From contig JABLYX010000058.1 in NCBI GenBank assembly GCA_018265615.1, positions 1-29,824 of the forward strand: 29,824 nucleotides of DNA, in the 5' to 3' direction. Every line of letters starts with the position of its first letter. Positions within the stretch are counted from its first letter, which is position 1. The notes below the pieces were generated by a model. The model was not told the origin of the DNA. It saw only the letters and a program-made list of their open reading frames with translations, and ran no database searches. Positions 1-8,847 of the stretch are shown here, in pieces. The position numbers and the translations under genes were made by a program. The stretch comes from Lentisphaeria bacterium. GTDB lineage: Bacteria; Verrucomicrobiota; Lentisphaeria; Victivallales; Victivallaceae.

Positions 1-107
1 AGGTTCCCCGCCGTGTCGAACTCGTGGATCGTACTGGTGGTCGTGCATCCGGCGGCGGCGAGCAGCGCGGCGGCGGCGATTGTTGCGGTTGCGATTGTAC
101 GTCTCAT
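1..107 (-). CDS. Lipoprotein, partial (C-terminus outside window)
   Basis: Thirty-five codons are visible, starting at ATG 107-105 and running off the left edge of the window. The protein begins MRRTIATATIAAAALLAAAG followed by Cys20. This is a short basic N-region, an Ala-rich hydrophobic core and a lipobox (AAAG-C), so export and lipid attachment are expected. The mature part starts with a run of Thr. A GAGGAG ribosome-binding site lies 7 bases upstream, and the start overlaps the stop of the preceding gene (ATGA). It is the last visible gene of the minus-strand phage-like array, after a small membrane protein. In phages a lipoprotein here could be an outer-membrane spanin, but too little is visible to say so. 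Confidence 0.75.
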   Translation of the reverse strand, partial: MRRTIATATIAAAALLAAAGCTTTSTIHEFDTAGN

Positions 108-313
108 TGACTGTCTCCTCTGTTGAGTTTGCATGGGCATTCGGCGCGCCGCTGGTCGCAGACTTTGTAGCTCACCTTGTGCTTGTCGATCTTGTTGATT
201 TTCCGGAGCATCCGGCTCTGCCCCCCTTCGATGCGTTTCTGCACCCACAACAGCCCGAGCAGGATCGGGCCGACGATTGCGATGATTTTCCCGATGGCTT
301 CAAAATGCTCCAT
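104..313 (-). CDS. Small membrane protein, possibly lysis-associated
   Basis: This is a 69-residue protein. The start ATG (313-311) overlaps the stop of the DUF1353 gene by one base (TAATG), which supports it over a longer in-frame upstream start. Residues 7-23 (IGKIIAIVGPILLGLLW) form one hydrophobic membrane segment. The segment is followed by a basic tail containing two Cys in a CPC motif and many Lys and Arg residues. The length, single N-terminal membrane segment and position between a DUF1353 gene and a lipoprotein gene fit a phage lysis or membrane accessory protein such as a holin-like or inner spanin-like protein. That role is inferred from context only, and I do not recognise the family. 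Confidence 0.65.
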   Translation of the reverse strand: MEHFEAIGKIIAIVGPILLGLLWVQKRIEGGQSRMLRKINKIDKHKVSYKVCDQRRAECPCKLNRGDSQ

Positions 314-672
314 TACACCTGCCCTTTCCGGTAGTGGCTTTTGCCGCCGATGCGGACGCCGATCCAGACGGCCCGCGCTTTCCATGCCGGATAACCGTCA
401 CCGATCAGCATGGCCCGGTAGAGCCGGTCCGCTTCGGCGCGGCTCACGATCCCCGTGCCGTACAGATAATCATGGACAACCGAGGCGCGGAGCGTCCGGC
501 CGTCCACCGGCGGAGACAGGAGCCGCCAGAAAAAGCGCGGAACACTCATGCCGTCGCTCACGAATCCGGCCGGGACCTCGTGCTCTTCACCGCCGCACTC
601 GAAGCGCAGCGGCTCCAACAGCCGCAGGCAGGTCGTCACTCCATCGTCGCAAATGTCAACCTTTACGCTCAC
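313..672 (-). CDS. DUF1353-family phage protein
   Basis: This is a 119-residue protein read from a GTG start at 672. A GGAGG site lies 10 bases upstream, and the GTG overlaps the stop of the tail-fibre gene (GTGA). Residues 34-50 (PAGFVSDGMSVPRFFWR), the HDYLYG motif near residue 67, the later AD..YRAM segment and the VR.GG..HY.KG tail match the DUF1353 pattern as I know it. DUF1353 proteins are common near the end of late gene clusters of tailed phages. Their biochemical role is not established; the conserved His-Asp pair suggests metal binding. It sits in a tightly overlapping operon with the fibre gene and the small membrane protein. Confidence 0.75.
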   Translation of the reverse strand: MSVKVDICDDGVTTCLRLLEPLRFECGGEEHEVPAGFVSDGMSVPRFFWRLLSPPVDGRTLRASVVHDYLYGTGIVSRAEADRLYRAMLIGDGYPAWKARAVWIGVRIGGKSHYRKGQV

Positions 673-1868
673 AATGTCGCCACCTCCCACTGATGTACGC
701 CGTCCGTTCCGGGCGGCCAGACGCAGGCCGGCATGTCGGCGGCCGCGCGGTAGAGCTTGCCGTCGTATGAGTAGTATTTGCCGGACTCCACATCCATCCC
801 GTCGAGATACGGGATCGGATCCTCCGGCGTTCCGGCGTGATCCGGCGAAAGCGGGCGGTAGACCGCGAGCATCCCCTCCGACTCCGGCGGCTGATGCTCC
901 TGCGCATCCACGGCGAGGGTCACCCGGTACGGCCGCCCCTCGCGGTTCACGATGTCGCCCGCTTCGTACCGCGCCCCCGCCTCCCACTCCGGACAGAGCG
1001 GCGAAAGCGTCAGCGCCGAAGCGTCGTCGCCGAGCGGAATCATCCGCGCCGCGGCCGGGGCCTGGAGGCTCATCAGCATCGCGGCGGCCGGAGAAGTTGC
1101 CATGTTGCCGGTAATCGTCCCGGTTACGCGCAGATTTGCGCGAATTTCGAGTGTTCCCGCCGTCGTTTCGATGATCCGGCTCGTGTAATCCGCCGCGCTG
1201 CCCGCGAAGTGGAAATCGATGAACGGAGAGGTGTCGCCGCTGATCTCAATTCCACTCAGGAATGTCGGACCTTTTTTTGTCACGTAGGTGCTCGCGATGT
1301 TGTTGCCGTTCCCGTCCGCGACCGCTTTCTGCGCCGTGCCGGAGATATCGCATACGCCGGTGGACAGCGAAATCGAAAACGGCCGGAGGCTGTTGTAATT
1401 GCCGGTCGGATTCCCCCGGTCAGTCAGCAGCCAGTAAAGGGATCTGCCGTCCGAACGCAGGATCACGCCGTACTCACTGCCGACGAGCCGCAGCGCGTTT
1501 ATCGTGGCGGACCGCAGTTCCCCGGTCATGGTTCCGCCGGAGAGCGGCAGAAGATCCGGCTTGCCGGTGATACCGTCCCATGCTGCCGGATACGTATTCG
1601 GCTTGCCCGTAATCCCGGCCCATGCTGTCGGATACGTATTCGGCTTGCCGGTGATACCGTCCCATGCTGCCGGATACGTATTCGGCTTGCCGGTGATGTC
1701 CGCCCATTCGGGCGGCTCCCCCTGAACCGTGCCGGTCGAACCGGCCTCGTCTTTGTACCGGAGCTTGACCGCTTCGCCGTCTTTTTCGGCCCACAGCAGG
1801 AGCCGCTCCGTTTTTACGATTGATGCGGCATAGTCCACCGCCGTTTTGAATTTTGTCATCCAACTCAT
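669..1868 (-). CDS. Tail-fibre-like protein with 14-residue repeats
   Basis: This is a 399-residue protein. ATG 1868 has an AGGAGG site 6 bases upstream, within the end of the previous gene. Residues about 55-100 are tandem units of ITGKPNTYPAAWDG (14 residues, 42 bp), a repeat style seen in phage side-tail fibres. They are followed by an LSGGTMTGEL motif that commonly precedes trimeric fibre domains. The middle is rich in Ser, Thr and Gly. The C-terminal part (WEAGARYEAGDIVNREGRPY, then YYSYDGKLYRA) resembles small carbohydrate-binding modules of the chitin-binding or fibre-tip kind. A receptor-binding or adhesive fibre is the likely role. Its neighbours are the double-LamG protein upstream and the DUF1353 gene downstream. 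Confidence 0.75.
   Translation of the reverse strand: MSWMTKFKTAVDYAASIVKTERLLLWAEKDGEAVKLRYKDEAGSTGTVQGEPPEWADITGKPNTYPAAWDGITGKPNTYPTAWAGITGKPNTYPAAWDGITGKPDLLPLSGGTMTGELRSATINALRLVGSEYGVILRSDGRSLYWLLTDRGNPTGNYNSLRPFSISLSTGVCDISGTAQKAVADGNGNNIASTYVTKKGPTFLSGIEISGDTSPFIDFHFAGSAADYTSRIIETTAGTLEIRANLRVTGTITGNMATSPAAAMLMSLQAPAAARMIPLGDDASALTLSPLCPEWEAGARYEAGDIVNREGRPYRVTLAVDAQEHQPPESEGMLAVYRPLSPDHAGTPEDPIPYLDGMDVESGKYYSYDGKLYRAAADMPACVWPPGTDGVHQWEVATL
1561..1707 (-). repeat. Tandem 42-bp repeat inside the fibre gene
   Basis: Three full 42-bp units (1561-1602, 1603-1644, 1645-1686) and the start of a fourth encode ITGKPNTYPxAWxG. The first and third units are identical in DNA sequence, and the second differs at a few bases. 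The unit length is a multiple of three, so gain or loss of units would lengthen or shorten the fibre without breaking the frame. Confidence 0.9.
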
Positions 1869-1870
1869 GA

Positions 1871-3208
1871 TTACCTCCTGAATTCCGTAGCGAGAGTTGC
1901 AATTTCTGAAGCGGAAAGTGCGCGGTTGTAGATGCGCACACCCGCGATATAGCCGGTGAGCTGCCCATAGTCATCCCGGTATCCGATATATCCCCGATTG
2001 AGTTCCGTGTTGAACGAGAAAGGACTGGATTTGATCGCCTGCCCATTGTAGTAGAGCGTTGCGGTCGAGCCGTCAAAAGTTGCGGCGATTAGGCTCCACT
2101 CTTCCAGATTGGCGCTTTGGGCATCGGAGATCACAGTTGCATCGCGCCGGCCGACCTCGATTCGCTGTGAATTGGGATACGCGAATAGGTTGCACAGATG
2201 CCCCTCTTCATTGGTTCCGTATTCCACGCAGATCATGTTGTCCGGTGCGCCGGTAATCGTACGGTAGTGGCACGCCAGAGTTCTCGGGGCATTCCCCGCG
2301 GGAAGTCCCGCATCGGGAAATCCGATCTTGCTCCAGTCTCCGCCGAATCTTGCACACGGCACTCCATTTTTCATCGTATAGTATACATTACCTTCCTGGG
2401 TCAGCGTCTGCCCGGTTTCCGCAGTATTTGCAGGACCGGCGAGAGATGCGTGAAAGACCAGCCCCTCGGTCGGCATGCCGGATGTATGGGAAAGCGGGAG
2501 AAACAAATTGCCGAACAGTACCCCCCGTGTTCCGGTCGCCGGAGCCGTGGAACTCGGTACAAGCAGAATGGGAGAAAGTACGGCAGGGGCAGATGGCGGC
2601 GTTGCCGTGGCGATCAGCGTCTCGTGGATTCCTGTAATTTCCGAGGCGTTCAGCGTTCGATTGTAGATCATGGCGTGACAGGCGAGCCCGTTGTAATAGT
2701 AGCCCGGATAAATCCAGCTGCCGATGGCGACCGTCCCGCTGGAAAAATCGAACGGACTGCCGGTATATATCATCTGAACCTGTTGGCCGTCCACATACAT
2801 CGTCAGCGTAATGCCGCTGACCGTCGCGGCGCACAGATGCCACGCTCCGTCAGCGACGGCGGCTGTGCTGTGAAATGCTCCGGAGCCGCGTTCGATAGCG
2901 AAATTACTCCCGAAAAAACTGATGGCCGCGGCGTGTAATTCGCCGTCGCTGCCGAAGCTGAAAGCGTCTTTTTCGGAATTGTTCGCGGTTGTCCGCAGCA
3001 TCAGCAGAATGCTGAAATCTCCATCGGGAACCTCCGTCATTTCGAACGCGGCGCGGCTCGCACCGTTGAATACCGCAACTTGCCCGAATTGACTGTCCGG
3101 TACGAATTTGATTCCGCTGTTTTCGGCGGTGCGGCCGGAGACCTGATCGAAGAGATCGCCGTTCATCGGAAAATGTGCAATAAGTCCATCCATTGGAATA
3201 TCAGTCAT
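1871..3208 (-). CDS. Protein with two LamG/concanavalin-A-like domains
   Basis: This is a 445-residue protein. ATG 3208 follows a GGAGG site and overlaps the end of the collagen-like gene by 8 bp. It has two similar halves. Residues about 1-195 start MDGLIAHFPMNGDLFD and end ACHAMIYNRTLNASEI; residues about 240-445 start TEGLVFHASL and end AGVRIYNRALSASEI. The signature WHLCAATVSG.TLTMYVDGQ / WSLIAATFDGSTATLYYNGQ is typical of laminin-G-like jelly-roll domains, which usually bind carbohydrate or act in adhesion. A proline- and serine-rich linker joins the halves. There is no signal peptide. Its place in the fibre cluster suggests a virion or particle surface protein that binds glycans; that is inference. 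Confidence 0.8.
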   Translation of the reverse strand: MTDIPMDGLIAHFPMNGDLFDQVSGRTAENSGIKFVPDSQFGQVAVFNGASRAAFEMTEVPDGDFSILLMLRTTANNSEKDAFSFGSDGELHAAAISFFGSNFAIERGSGAFHSTAAVADGAWHLCAATVSGITLTMYVDGQQVQMIYTGSPFDFSSGTVAIGSWIYPGYYYNGLACHAMIYNRTLNASEITGIHETLIATATPPSAPAVLSPILLVPSSTAPATGTRGVLFGNLFLPLSHTSGMPTEGLVFHASLAGPANTAETGQTLTQEGNVYYTMKNGVPCARFGGDWSKIGFPDAGLPAGNAPRTLACHYRTITGAPDNMICVEYGTNEEGHLCNLFAYPNSQRIEVGRRDATVISDAQSANLEEWSLIAATFDGSTATLYYNGQAIKSSPFSFNTELNRGYIGYRDDYGQLTGYIAGVRIYNRALSASEIATLATEFRR

Positions 3209-4499
3209 TTGGAGTCCTCCAGGTGTAAAATGCGGTCATTGTTTCTCCGGCCCACGAAGAGGAGCCGTCTGGATTGATTGCAACGGGGCGGACCTGTACG
3301 GTTCCGACCGCCGGGTCCGGATTGCTCACGGTAACGGCCGGGACTCCGCCCGAGCCGCCGATGTCAGTGACGGAGCCTCCGGAAATCATGAGCCGCCACG
3401 TGCCGGAAACGGCGGAGACGCCACGCCGTGCGAGGACGCCGGAAAGATCGACCGTAGCAGACGCAGCGGAGTAAGTCACGTCCTCGTCGTCGAGTGTCCA
3501 CGCCTTGCCGTTCTCGTCGATGACGCCGATGATGTTAGTCGAAGCCGCGGCGGTCAGCACGCCGTCCGAGAGATCGGATGCTGTGAATTCAAGGCGTGCG
3601 CCAGGTCCGCAAAGCCAGGAGAGGAAATCTTCCTCCGTACCGGCATTGCCTGCGTCGAGCCAGATCTGGTATGCGGATTTACCGGTTTCTCCGGCCGGAC
3701 CGGGATCCCCTTTGTCCCCTTTCGGCCCCTGAGGTCCCCCGGGTTCGCCGGGATTTCCCTTTTCGCCTTGAGGACCCGGTTCACCGGGATCGCCCTTTTC
3801 ACCCTGTGGGCCCGGTTCACCGGGATCGCCCTTTTCACCCTGCGGGCCGGTTTCCCCCCTGGGTCCCTCCACTCCCGGCAGCAGTGCAACGGGATCGCTC
3901 CATTCTCCGGTGAAACCGCGCAGGCGGTAACGGAACAGCCGGGAACTTTCATTTTGTATGGAAGCCCATATTTCGCCGTCAGCGGAGAATTCCATTTCAT
4001 ATCCGGCCGAGATAAGGGCGGTCACCCATGCGCGGTCGGCAAGCAGCTCAGGCGCTTCCGGCAGATCGGTTGTGCGTTCCGGATCAATCGACATGCAGGC
4101 CAGGATCGGAATACGGCAGCAGGCTGAACGCTCTCCTTCAAGGTTGTATCCGCTGAGTTCCAGATAGGCCGGCTGAGATTCCACGCCGTTGCAGACGTCG
4201 TGAAACCGCTGCGTCAGGGTATCGAGCCGGACCGTAAGAATGCCTTCAGAGAGTCGGGCCATGTCGATCCCCTCCGGCAGAGTACGGCACATCGGTTCGG
4301 TTTCCGGATTGAAATCAATGTCGATAGCAGCCCGGAAAGTCAGGCCATTTTCGAATTCAACCGGAGCTCCGGATGAGTCGTGCAAATGGAGTTCCCACTT
4401 TGTGGTCTCTCCATAGGTGAGCTGTGGCGGCAGGCTGAGCGGGCTGTCGTCGGCGTCGACGACCTGCATGGATGGGTAGTTGACGTAAATGGTTTTCAT
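3201..4499 (-). CDS. Fibre protein with collagen-like repeat stalk
   Basis: This is a 432-residue protein from ATG 4499, preceded by AAGGAA. Residues 1-205 form a head paralogous to the whole 217-aa product of the next gene upstream, with shared blocks such as VDAD.SPLS, FRAA.D.DF, MCRTLPE.ID and the LTADRAWV-type segment. Residues about 205-270 are Gly-X-Y triplets (GETGPQGEKGDPGEPGPQGE and similar), a collagen-like stalk common in phage fibres. The stalk is followed by SAYQIWLDAGNAGTEEDFLSWL, a motif often found right after such stalks. The C-terminal 130 residues look like a beta-rich tip. The likely role is a trimeric fibre. Gly-rich repeats give locally repetitive DNA at about 3700-3880. 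Confidence 0.8.
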   Translation of the reverse strand: MKTIYVNYPSMQVVDADDSPLSLPPQLTYGETTKWELHLHDSSGAPVEFENGLTFRAAIDIDFNPETEPMCRTLPEGIDMARLSEGILTVRLDTLTQRFHDVCNGVESQPAYLELSGYNLEGERSACCRIPILACMSIDPERTTDLPEAPELLADRAWVTALISAGYEMEFSADGEIWASIQNESSRLFRYRLRGFTGEWSDPVALLPGVEGPRGETGPQGEKGDPGEPGPQGEKGDPGEPGPQGEKGNPGEPGGPQGPKGDKGDPGPAGETGKSAYQIWLDAGNAGTEEDFLSWLCGPGARLEFTASDLSDGVLTAAASTNIIGVIDENGKAWTLDDEDVTYSAASATVDLSGVLARRGVSAVSGTWRLMISGGSVTDIGGSGGVPAVTVSNPDPAVGTVQVRPVAINPDGSSSWAGETMTAFYTWRTPND

Positions 4500-4555
4500 C
4501 GTTTGTTCCTTGTTTGGTTATCTGGGTATGAAAAGGGCCGGAGAGCCATTGAAAA

Positions 4556-5209
4556 TTATGCTTGGGCAGCGATGAGCGGCATCGGGTCGCTCCACCGGCC
4601 GCCGGGGGCGGTGCTGCGGAACCGCCAGCGGCAGTAGCGGCTTTCTGCATCCGGTGACGCCGTCCAGTGGTCGTCGGCCGCATCGATCGTGGCGGCGAAC
4701 TGAAGCTCCGGGCCGGAGGAGAGCAATGCGAGCACCCATGCGCGATCCGCCGTCAGTCCCGGTGCCGTCGGCACATCGGTGGTGGTTTCCGGATCGAGCA
4801 CCATGCAGGCTTCAACAGGGACGATGCAGGAGAACACCCGGGCCCCATTCGTATCAAGTCCGGTAAGTTCAAACCGTACCTGCGTCGTCTCCGCTCCGGA
4901 GCAAACTTCAAGGAAACGGCCGGTCAATGCATCGATTCGGACACGGAGAATGCCCTCGGCGATTCGGGAGGCGTCGATGTTTTCCGGAAGAGTACGGCAC
5001 ATAACCTCGGTGGAGCTGTCGAAATCGGCATCGACCGCCGCCCGGAAAGCGACTGCTTCGGAGAGGTTCATCGGTTCGTTTCCGGCATTGAAGAAATGCA
5101 GTTCCCATACCGCCTTTTCTCCATAGGAGATTTTCGGCATATCGCTGAGCGGTGATCCGTCCGCATCTACAAATTGCCGATTGTTGTAATTGATGTAAAA
5201 CTTGTTCAT
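4556..5209 (-). CDS. Short paralogue of the collagen-fibre head
   Basis: This is a 217-residue protein from ATG 5209, with AAAGGGA upstream. It aligns over its entire length with residues 1-205 of the collagen-like fibre protein encoded just downstream: both start M.. .Y.NY, then VDAD.SPLS, YGE...WELH, FRAA.D.DF, MCRTLPE.ID..R..EGIL.VR.D.LT.RF, C..I...ACM..DPE.TTD.P.AP and end W..R..G.WSDP. It lacks the stalk and tip. The two genes are a tandem duplication, one copy of which carries a fibre extension. The head may be a particle-anchoring domain. The family is not one I can name. Confidence 0.75.
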   Translation of the reverse strand: MNKFYINYNNRQFVDADGSPLSDMPKISYGEKAVWELHFFNAGNEPMNLSEAVAFRAAVDADFDSSTEVMCRTLPENIDASRIAEGILRVRIDALTGRFLEVCSGAETTQVRFELTGLDTNGARVFSCIVPVEACMVLDPETTTDVPTAPGLTADRAWVLALLSSGPELQFAATIDAADDHWTASPDAESRYCRWRFRSTAPGGRWSDPMPLIAAQA

Positions 5210-5234
5210 CGTTTTGTCCCTTTGAGTTTACTGG

Positions 5235-5970
5235 TTATGGTATTGGGAAAATCTGAAAATTATTCGAGATCTCCCATCCGTTCTGTCGTACGTATTTCAC
5301 GGAAATGTTCGACGACCATGCTGGCCCTGTAAGCTTCTCCTTCTGACAGATCATCTTTGGAATAGTAATCACCCATGGCGCTTTTTTCCATTTCTCATAT
5401 GGAAGTTCATCGGGGTCAGAATACCACTTGTCTTCATCAATCAAAATCGTGGGAGGGGTTCCGAAACTGTTATTTCCCCATTTGTTCTCATGGATTTTAT
5501 AATGGGTCCAACTTTGATTGATCAATCCGGGAATTTCGACTTTACTTTCATAAATGGAATATTTCCGTGAGTCTCATCATATTCAGTTCTGGTTGTACCG
5601 TATGTGTCGCTGGTGATGGCGGAGAGGCCGGTACTCAGATTCAGGTGTACACGCGGTGCTGCGAAAAAGATCGGTAATTCGATGTTGACCTCCTGCTCTG
5701 AACTCATAGAAACTTTTTGTCAAGTGAGGAAAGTCAGTACCGAGTACAACGGCGCGGAATGTGAATTTCTCCTCCGCCGGCTCCAGACCCTTCTTTTTGT
5801 CTCCGGCGGTTCTGACGGTTACGGTAAATATTGCATTCCCGGCTGCCTCACGGGTTCGTGCCACGGCGGTGAATGTTTTGCCGGACACGCCCGCCTTCGA
5901 CTCCCTCCGGCGCATTCGTCGCGGAAAAGATGATGATCGAACTATTGTCCGGAATCGGTAAATCAAGCAT
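5235..5970 (-). pseudogene. Decayed duplicate of the 5' end of the 888-aa gene
   Basis: Bases 5750-5970 are nearly identical to the start of the 888-aa gene (8490-8799). The copy keeps the start codon (5970) and the first 31 codons, but has lost 83 bp between two copies of TGCCGGAC (present at 8625-8632 and 8708-8715 in the intact gene). The original frame therefore stops after 40 codons. The continuing similarity (TFTAVARTREAAGNAIFTVT) lies in another frame, breaks again near 5690 (about 5 bases missing in EFRxG), and resumes as ELPIFFAAPRVHLNL. A further frame change near 5550 leads into an AT-rich part ending at 5235 (WTHYKIHENKWGNNSF and on) that does not match the intact gene. It is probably not translated as one product. 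Confidence 0.75.
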
Positions 5971-6132
5971 ACGTAAACCTTAATGGTTGATGGCATATTG
6001 GCCGGTTTTCAGTTATTCAGCAGTTTGGATTTGAAGCCTTTGCTTGCGGATATCCGGGCGGTTTCAAATCAGCTTCCGCTATGCTGGAGCTCTGCTATCG
6101 CGTACTGCTTCCGCGGTACGCGTATTGCCCGT
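5971..6132. other. Spacer between the 888-aa gene and its duplicate
   Basis: This is 162 bp without a gene. On the minus strand it follows the stop of the 888-aa gene. A 7-bp inverted repeat (CGCGTAC ... GTACGCG, 6099-6122, 10-base loop) could form a hairpin just after that stop, but it has no T-run, so a standard intrinsic terminator is not supported. Nothing else is evident. Confidence 0.4.
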
Positions 6133-8799
6133 TCACCCGATCCTCATAGTTGTGATTTCCCAATGCTCATCCATGGAGGTCTGCCGTGCTTCTGTGATCG
6201 CTTGGAGCGACGGCGCTTCAGTTCCCACATAAAAATCCTCGATGGGCTGACCATAAGTATGCTGGATCGTCTTGAAATACTCTCCTCGCGGATCATTGAT
6301 CCACTCTTCCTCTACCAGCGTTTCCTTGCCGGTTTCTTCGGTGGTCTTTCTGATACATGTCTTTCCACGGTCGACTAATCCGGGTGGTACGTTTCCGCTG
6401 TAGCAGGTGTGTTCATGGGTCGCTGTAAACGTGATATGTTTGCCCGTTATCTCTCTTTTTGTCTCGTAAGGATCGGTGCTTATGATGATAGTACGATCAA
6501 TTGTAACCCCCTCCTTATTGTACCCTTGTACGGCGCTGTCCCAATGTGTGCCGGTGGAGGCATTGACGATTTCAACAGTGTAACCGCCAATCTCCGGTAC
6601 TCCCAGAGCAGAATGGGCCACTGCCGGTGATACCATGCCGATGTTAAAACCGATGCTTCCGGTGTCCACTTCCTGATTTTCCCATTTGTCGTCATTCCTG
6701 ATCACCTCTCCATCTTCGTCCCAATACATATCATAAGAGCACCCGGATTCCAGTTCGATATATGTCAAATTGGCGGCTCCGGCTTCGACTGCCGCGGCTG
6801 TATAGCCGCAGACGGTGTTGTCGCCGCTATCGCGTCCGCTGCCGAAAACAGCATGTACGATACCGTGTTGCGTACCGGGATCGACAACACGATGTTTCAG
6901 GGACCGGTCATTTTTATAATTGCCTCCGTAGGGAGAACCCTCGATGGGATACCTGATCCATCCCCAATGATGTACGCTCTCGTTTTCGTATTTATACTCG
7001 GGAGCCGCTGCAACTCCTGTGATCGAACCGATGAGTCCGGACAGCAAATTCGGCTCGGAACGGGTCCAGGCATCAGCGGGCAGAGTTCCGGAGAAGCGGT
7101 ATAATGTTTCACGTCTTTCTTTTTTCTCGGACCAATTATCGTCTCCTCCCCGGATACTCCAATCTCCACGATAACAGTTGCGTTCGACACTCTTATGATA
7201 ATGGGTCATTTTTTCGGAGACCTTTTTCTCATACGAAAACGGCACACTGTAAGAAATATCGGCATTGTTCGGTGGAACAGCCTGTCGCAGAAACGTATAA
7301 TGCGGTTGGACTGCGGCCGGATGTAACCAGCTCCGGAGCGTCAGGGGCCCGGCGAGATGCGCGTTGATCGGAATTCTGTCCGCGCCGCAGAGCGCCACAT
7401 CCCTGTACGGAGTTTTCCCGGTTGCCTCGAAGGTCGGCGGCATATACGGCACGACGGCGGCCTCGATTGTGCGCGGCTCCACCGGATTGCCGCCGAAGTC
7501 CAGCGGCTCGGCGGTGATGTACCACTTCTCATCCGGAGCCGGAGCAAGGTAGAGGCCGGTATGGTGCTGCAGTCTGGGCGGGTTGGTCCAGCCCGCATAC
7601 TGTTCTGAGATGACCGGCTGCTGCTCGTAGACCGGGCCTCGGAATGGATCGGCGTCCTCGCTTTCAATCGGGAGCTCGCGTTCCCCCTTGAAGTCGAAGA
7701 AGCCGCTTTCCGCGACGAACTGCGCTCCATCTCCGGCGCAGAGCACACCGCCGGTCCAACCGGTATTCGGCGGAATTTCACCGAATCGCTCCGACGCCGT
7801 CGCCAGCGGGGAATATTCCGGGATGCTCTCGTCCGACAGATAATTGCGGCCGGAAAGCGTCCAGATATTCTGTTCGACGTCATGTTCGATTCGATACTCC
7901 CAGACATCCGAAACCTGCTGATTAATCGTCTCGCGGACCGTGCGGATCCAGACTTCGCCGGAGCGGGTGAACTCTCCCTCGAGCCGGGCCACGACATATG
8001 CATCTCCGAGTCCATGGTCGATAACCCGCAGGTAATCCGGATTCGAAGTGTATGCATACGGTACCTTGATCATCGGTGTTTCCCGGTCGTCGTAAATGTT
8101 GATGATGAGCATCGCATATCCGGTCGCGCCGGGGAATGCGTATGGTCCGCCATAGCGATCGAAGCTGGAAATCTCAAATTTATAGTAATAGATTCCGGGG
8201 CGGCTGGCGATGCCGGTCAGAGTGGCGCCGCGTACTTCGTTTTCCGAGTCGAGTACGGGGGCGATTGCGATACCGGACGGTTCGCCTTCCCAGGTTCTGT
8301 GTACAATGCCGTGTTCATCGGTTTCGCTGCCCTCCCGGCCGCAGGTTTGCGAGGTAATCGGCGTGTACGATTTTGCAATATTGAGGTGTGCCTGCTGAGC
8401 CGCGAACCAGACCGGCAGTGACGTGGAGACGGTTTCTCCGACACGGAACTCGAAAAAGTTCTGCGTCAGATGCGGCAGATCGGTTCCGAGCACGAGTACG
8501 CGGAATGTGAATTTTTCCTCTGCTGGCTCCAGACCCTTTTGGGAGTCTCCGGCGGTTCTGACGGTTACGGTAAATATTGCATTCCCGGCTGCCTCACGGG
8601 TTCGTGCCACGGCGGTGAATGTATTGCCGGACGGTTCGATGCGGCAGAAATCGTTGACAATGCCGCCGGAGATGGTCAGCGGCGTCTGTGCGGAAAATGT
8701 GATGTTCTGCCGGACACGCCCGCCTTCGACTCCCTCCGGCGCATTCGTCGCGGAAAAGATGATGATCGAACTATTGTCCGGAATCGGTAAATCAAGCAT
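6133..8799 (-). CDS. Large Ig-like structural or display protein
   Basis: This is an 888-residue protein. ATG 8799 is chosen because GAGAGG lies 7 bases upstream; a TTG 15 bases earlier also reads through. Residues 1-130 look like a beta-sandwich domain (VEGGRVRQNITFSAQTPLTI, then FTAVARTREAAGNAIFTVTV). A further segment with GIASRPGIYYYKFEIS resembles the end of putative-Ig or cadherin-like domains. The long remainder is rich in Tyr, Trp and charged residues and is not recognisable. There is no signal peptide or membrane segment. It lies between the 402-aa duplicated-domain protein and its own decayed partial copy. A particle surface or fibre role is inferred from context. Confidence 0.65.
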   Translation of the reverse strand: MLDLPIPDNSSIIIFSATNAPEGVEGGRVRQNITFSAQTPLTISGGIVNDFCRIEPSGNTFTAVARTREAAGNAIFTVTVRTAGDSQKGLEPAEEKFTFRVLVLGTDLPHLTQNFFEFRVGETVSTSLPVWFAAQQAHLNIAKSYTPITSQTCGREGSETDEHGIVHRTWEGEPSGIAIAPVLDSENEVRGATLTGIASRPGIYYYKFEISSFDRYGGPYAFPGATGYAMLIINIYDDRETPMIKVPYAYTSNPDYLRVIDHGLGDAYVVARLEGEFTRSGEVWIRTVRETINQQVSDVWEYRIEHDVEQNIWTLSGRNYLSDESIPEYSPLATASERFGEIPPNTGWTGGVLCAGDGAQFVAESGFFDFKGERELPIESEDADPFRGPVYEQQPVISEQYAGWTNPPRLQHHTGLYLAPAPDEKWYITAEPLDFGGNPVEPRTIEAAVVPYMPPTFEATGKTPYRDVALCGADRIPINAHLAGPLTLRSWLHPAAVQPHYTFLRQAVPPNNADISYSVPFSYEKKVSEKMTHYHKSVERNCYRGDWSIRGGDDNWSEKKERRETLYRFSGTLPADAWTRSEPNLLSGLIGSITGVAAAPEYKYENESVHHWGWIRYPIEGSPYGGNYKNDRSLKHRVVDPGTQHGIVHAVFGSGRDSGDNTVCGYTAAAVEAGAANLTYIELESGCSYDMYWDEDGEVIRNDDKWENQEVDTGSIGFNIGMVSPAVAHSALGVPEIGGYTVEIVNASTGTHWDSAVQGYNKEGVTIDRTIIISTDPYETKREITGKHITFTATHEHTCYSGNVPPGLVDRGKTCIRKTTEETGKETLVEEEWINDPRGEYFKTIQHTYGQPIEDFYVGTEAPSLQAITEARQTSMDEHWEITTMRIG

Positions 8800-8847
8800 A
8801 AATAAACCTCTCAAATGTCAATGACGGATGTGCCCGGCCGGAACCGG

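Noticed and set aside
1561..1707. Repeat array considered as CRISPR
   Set aside because: Units are contiguous, without spacers, and encode an in-frame fibre repeat.
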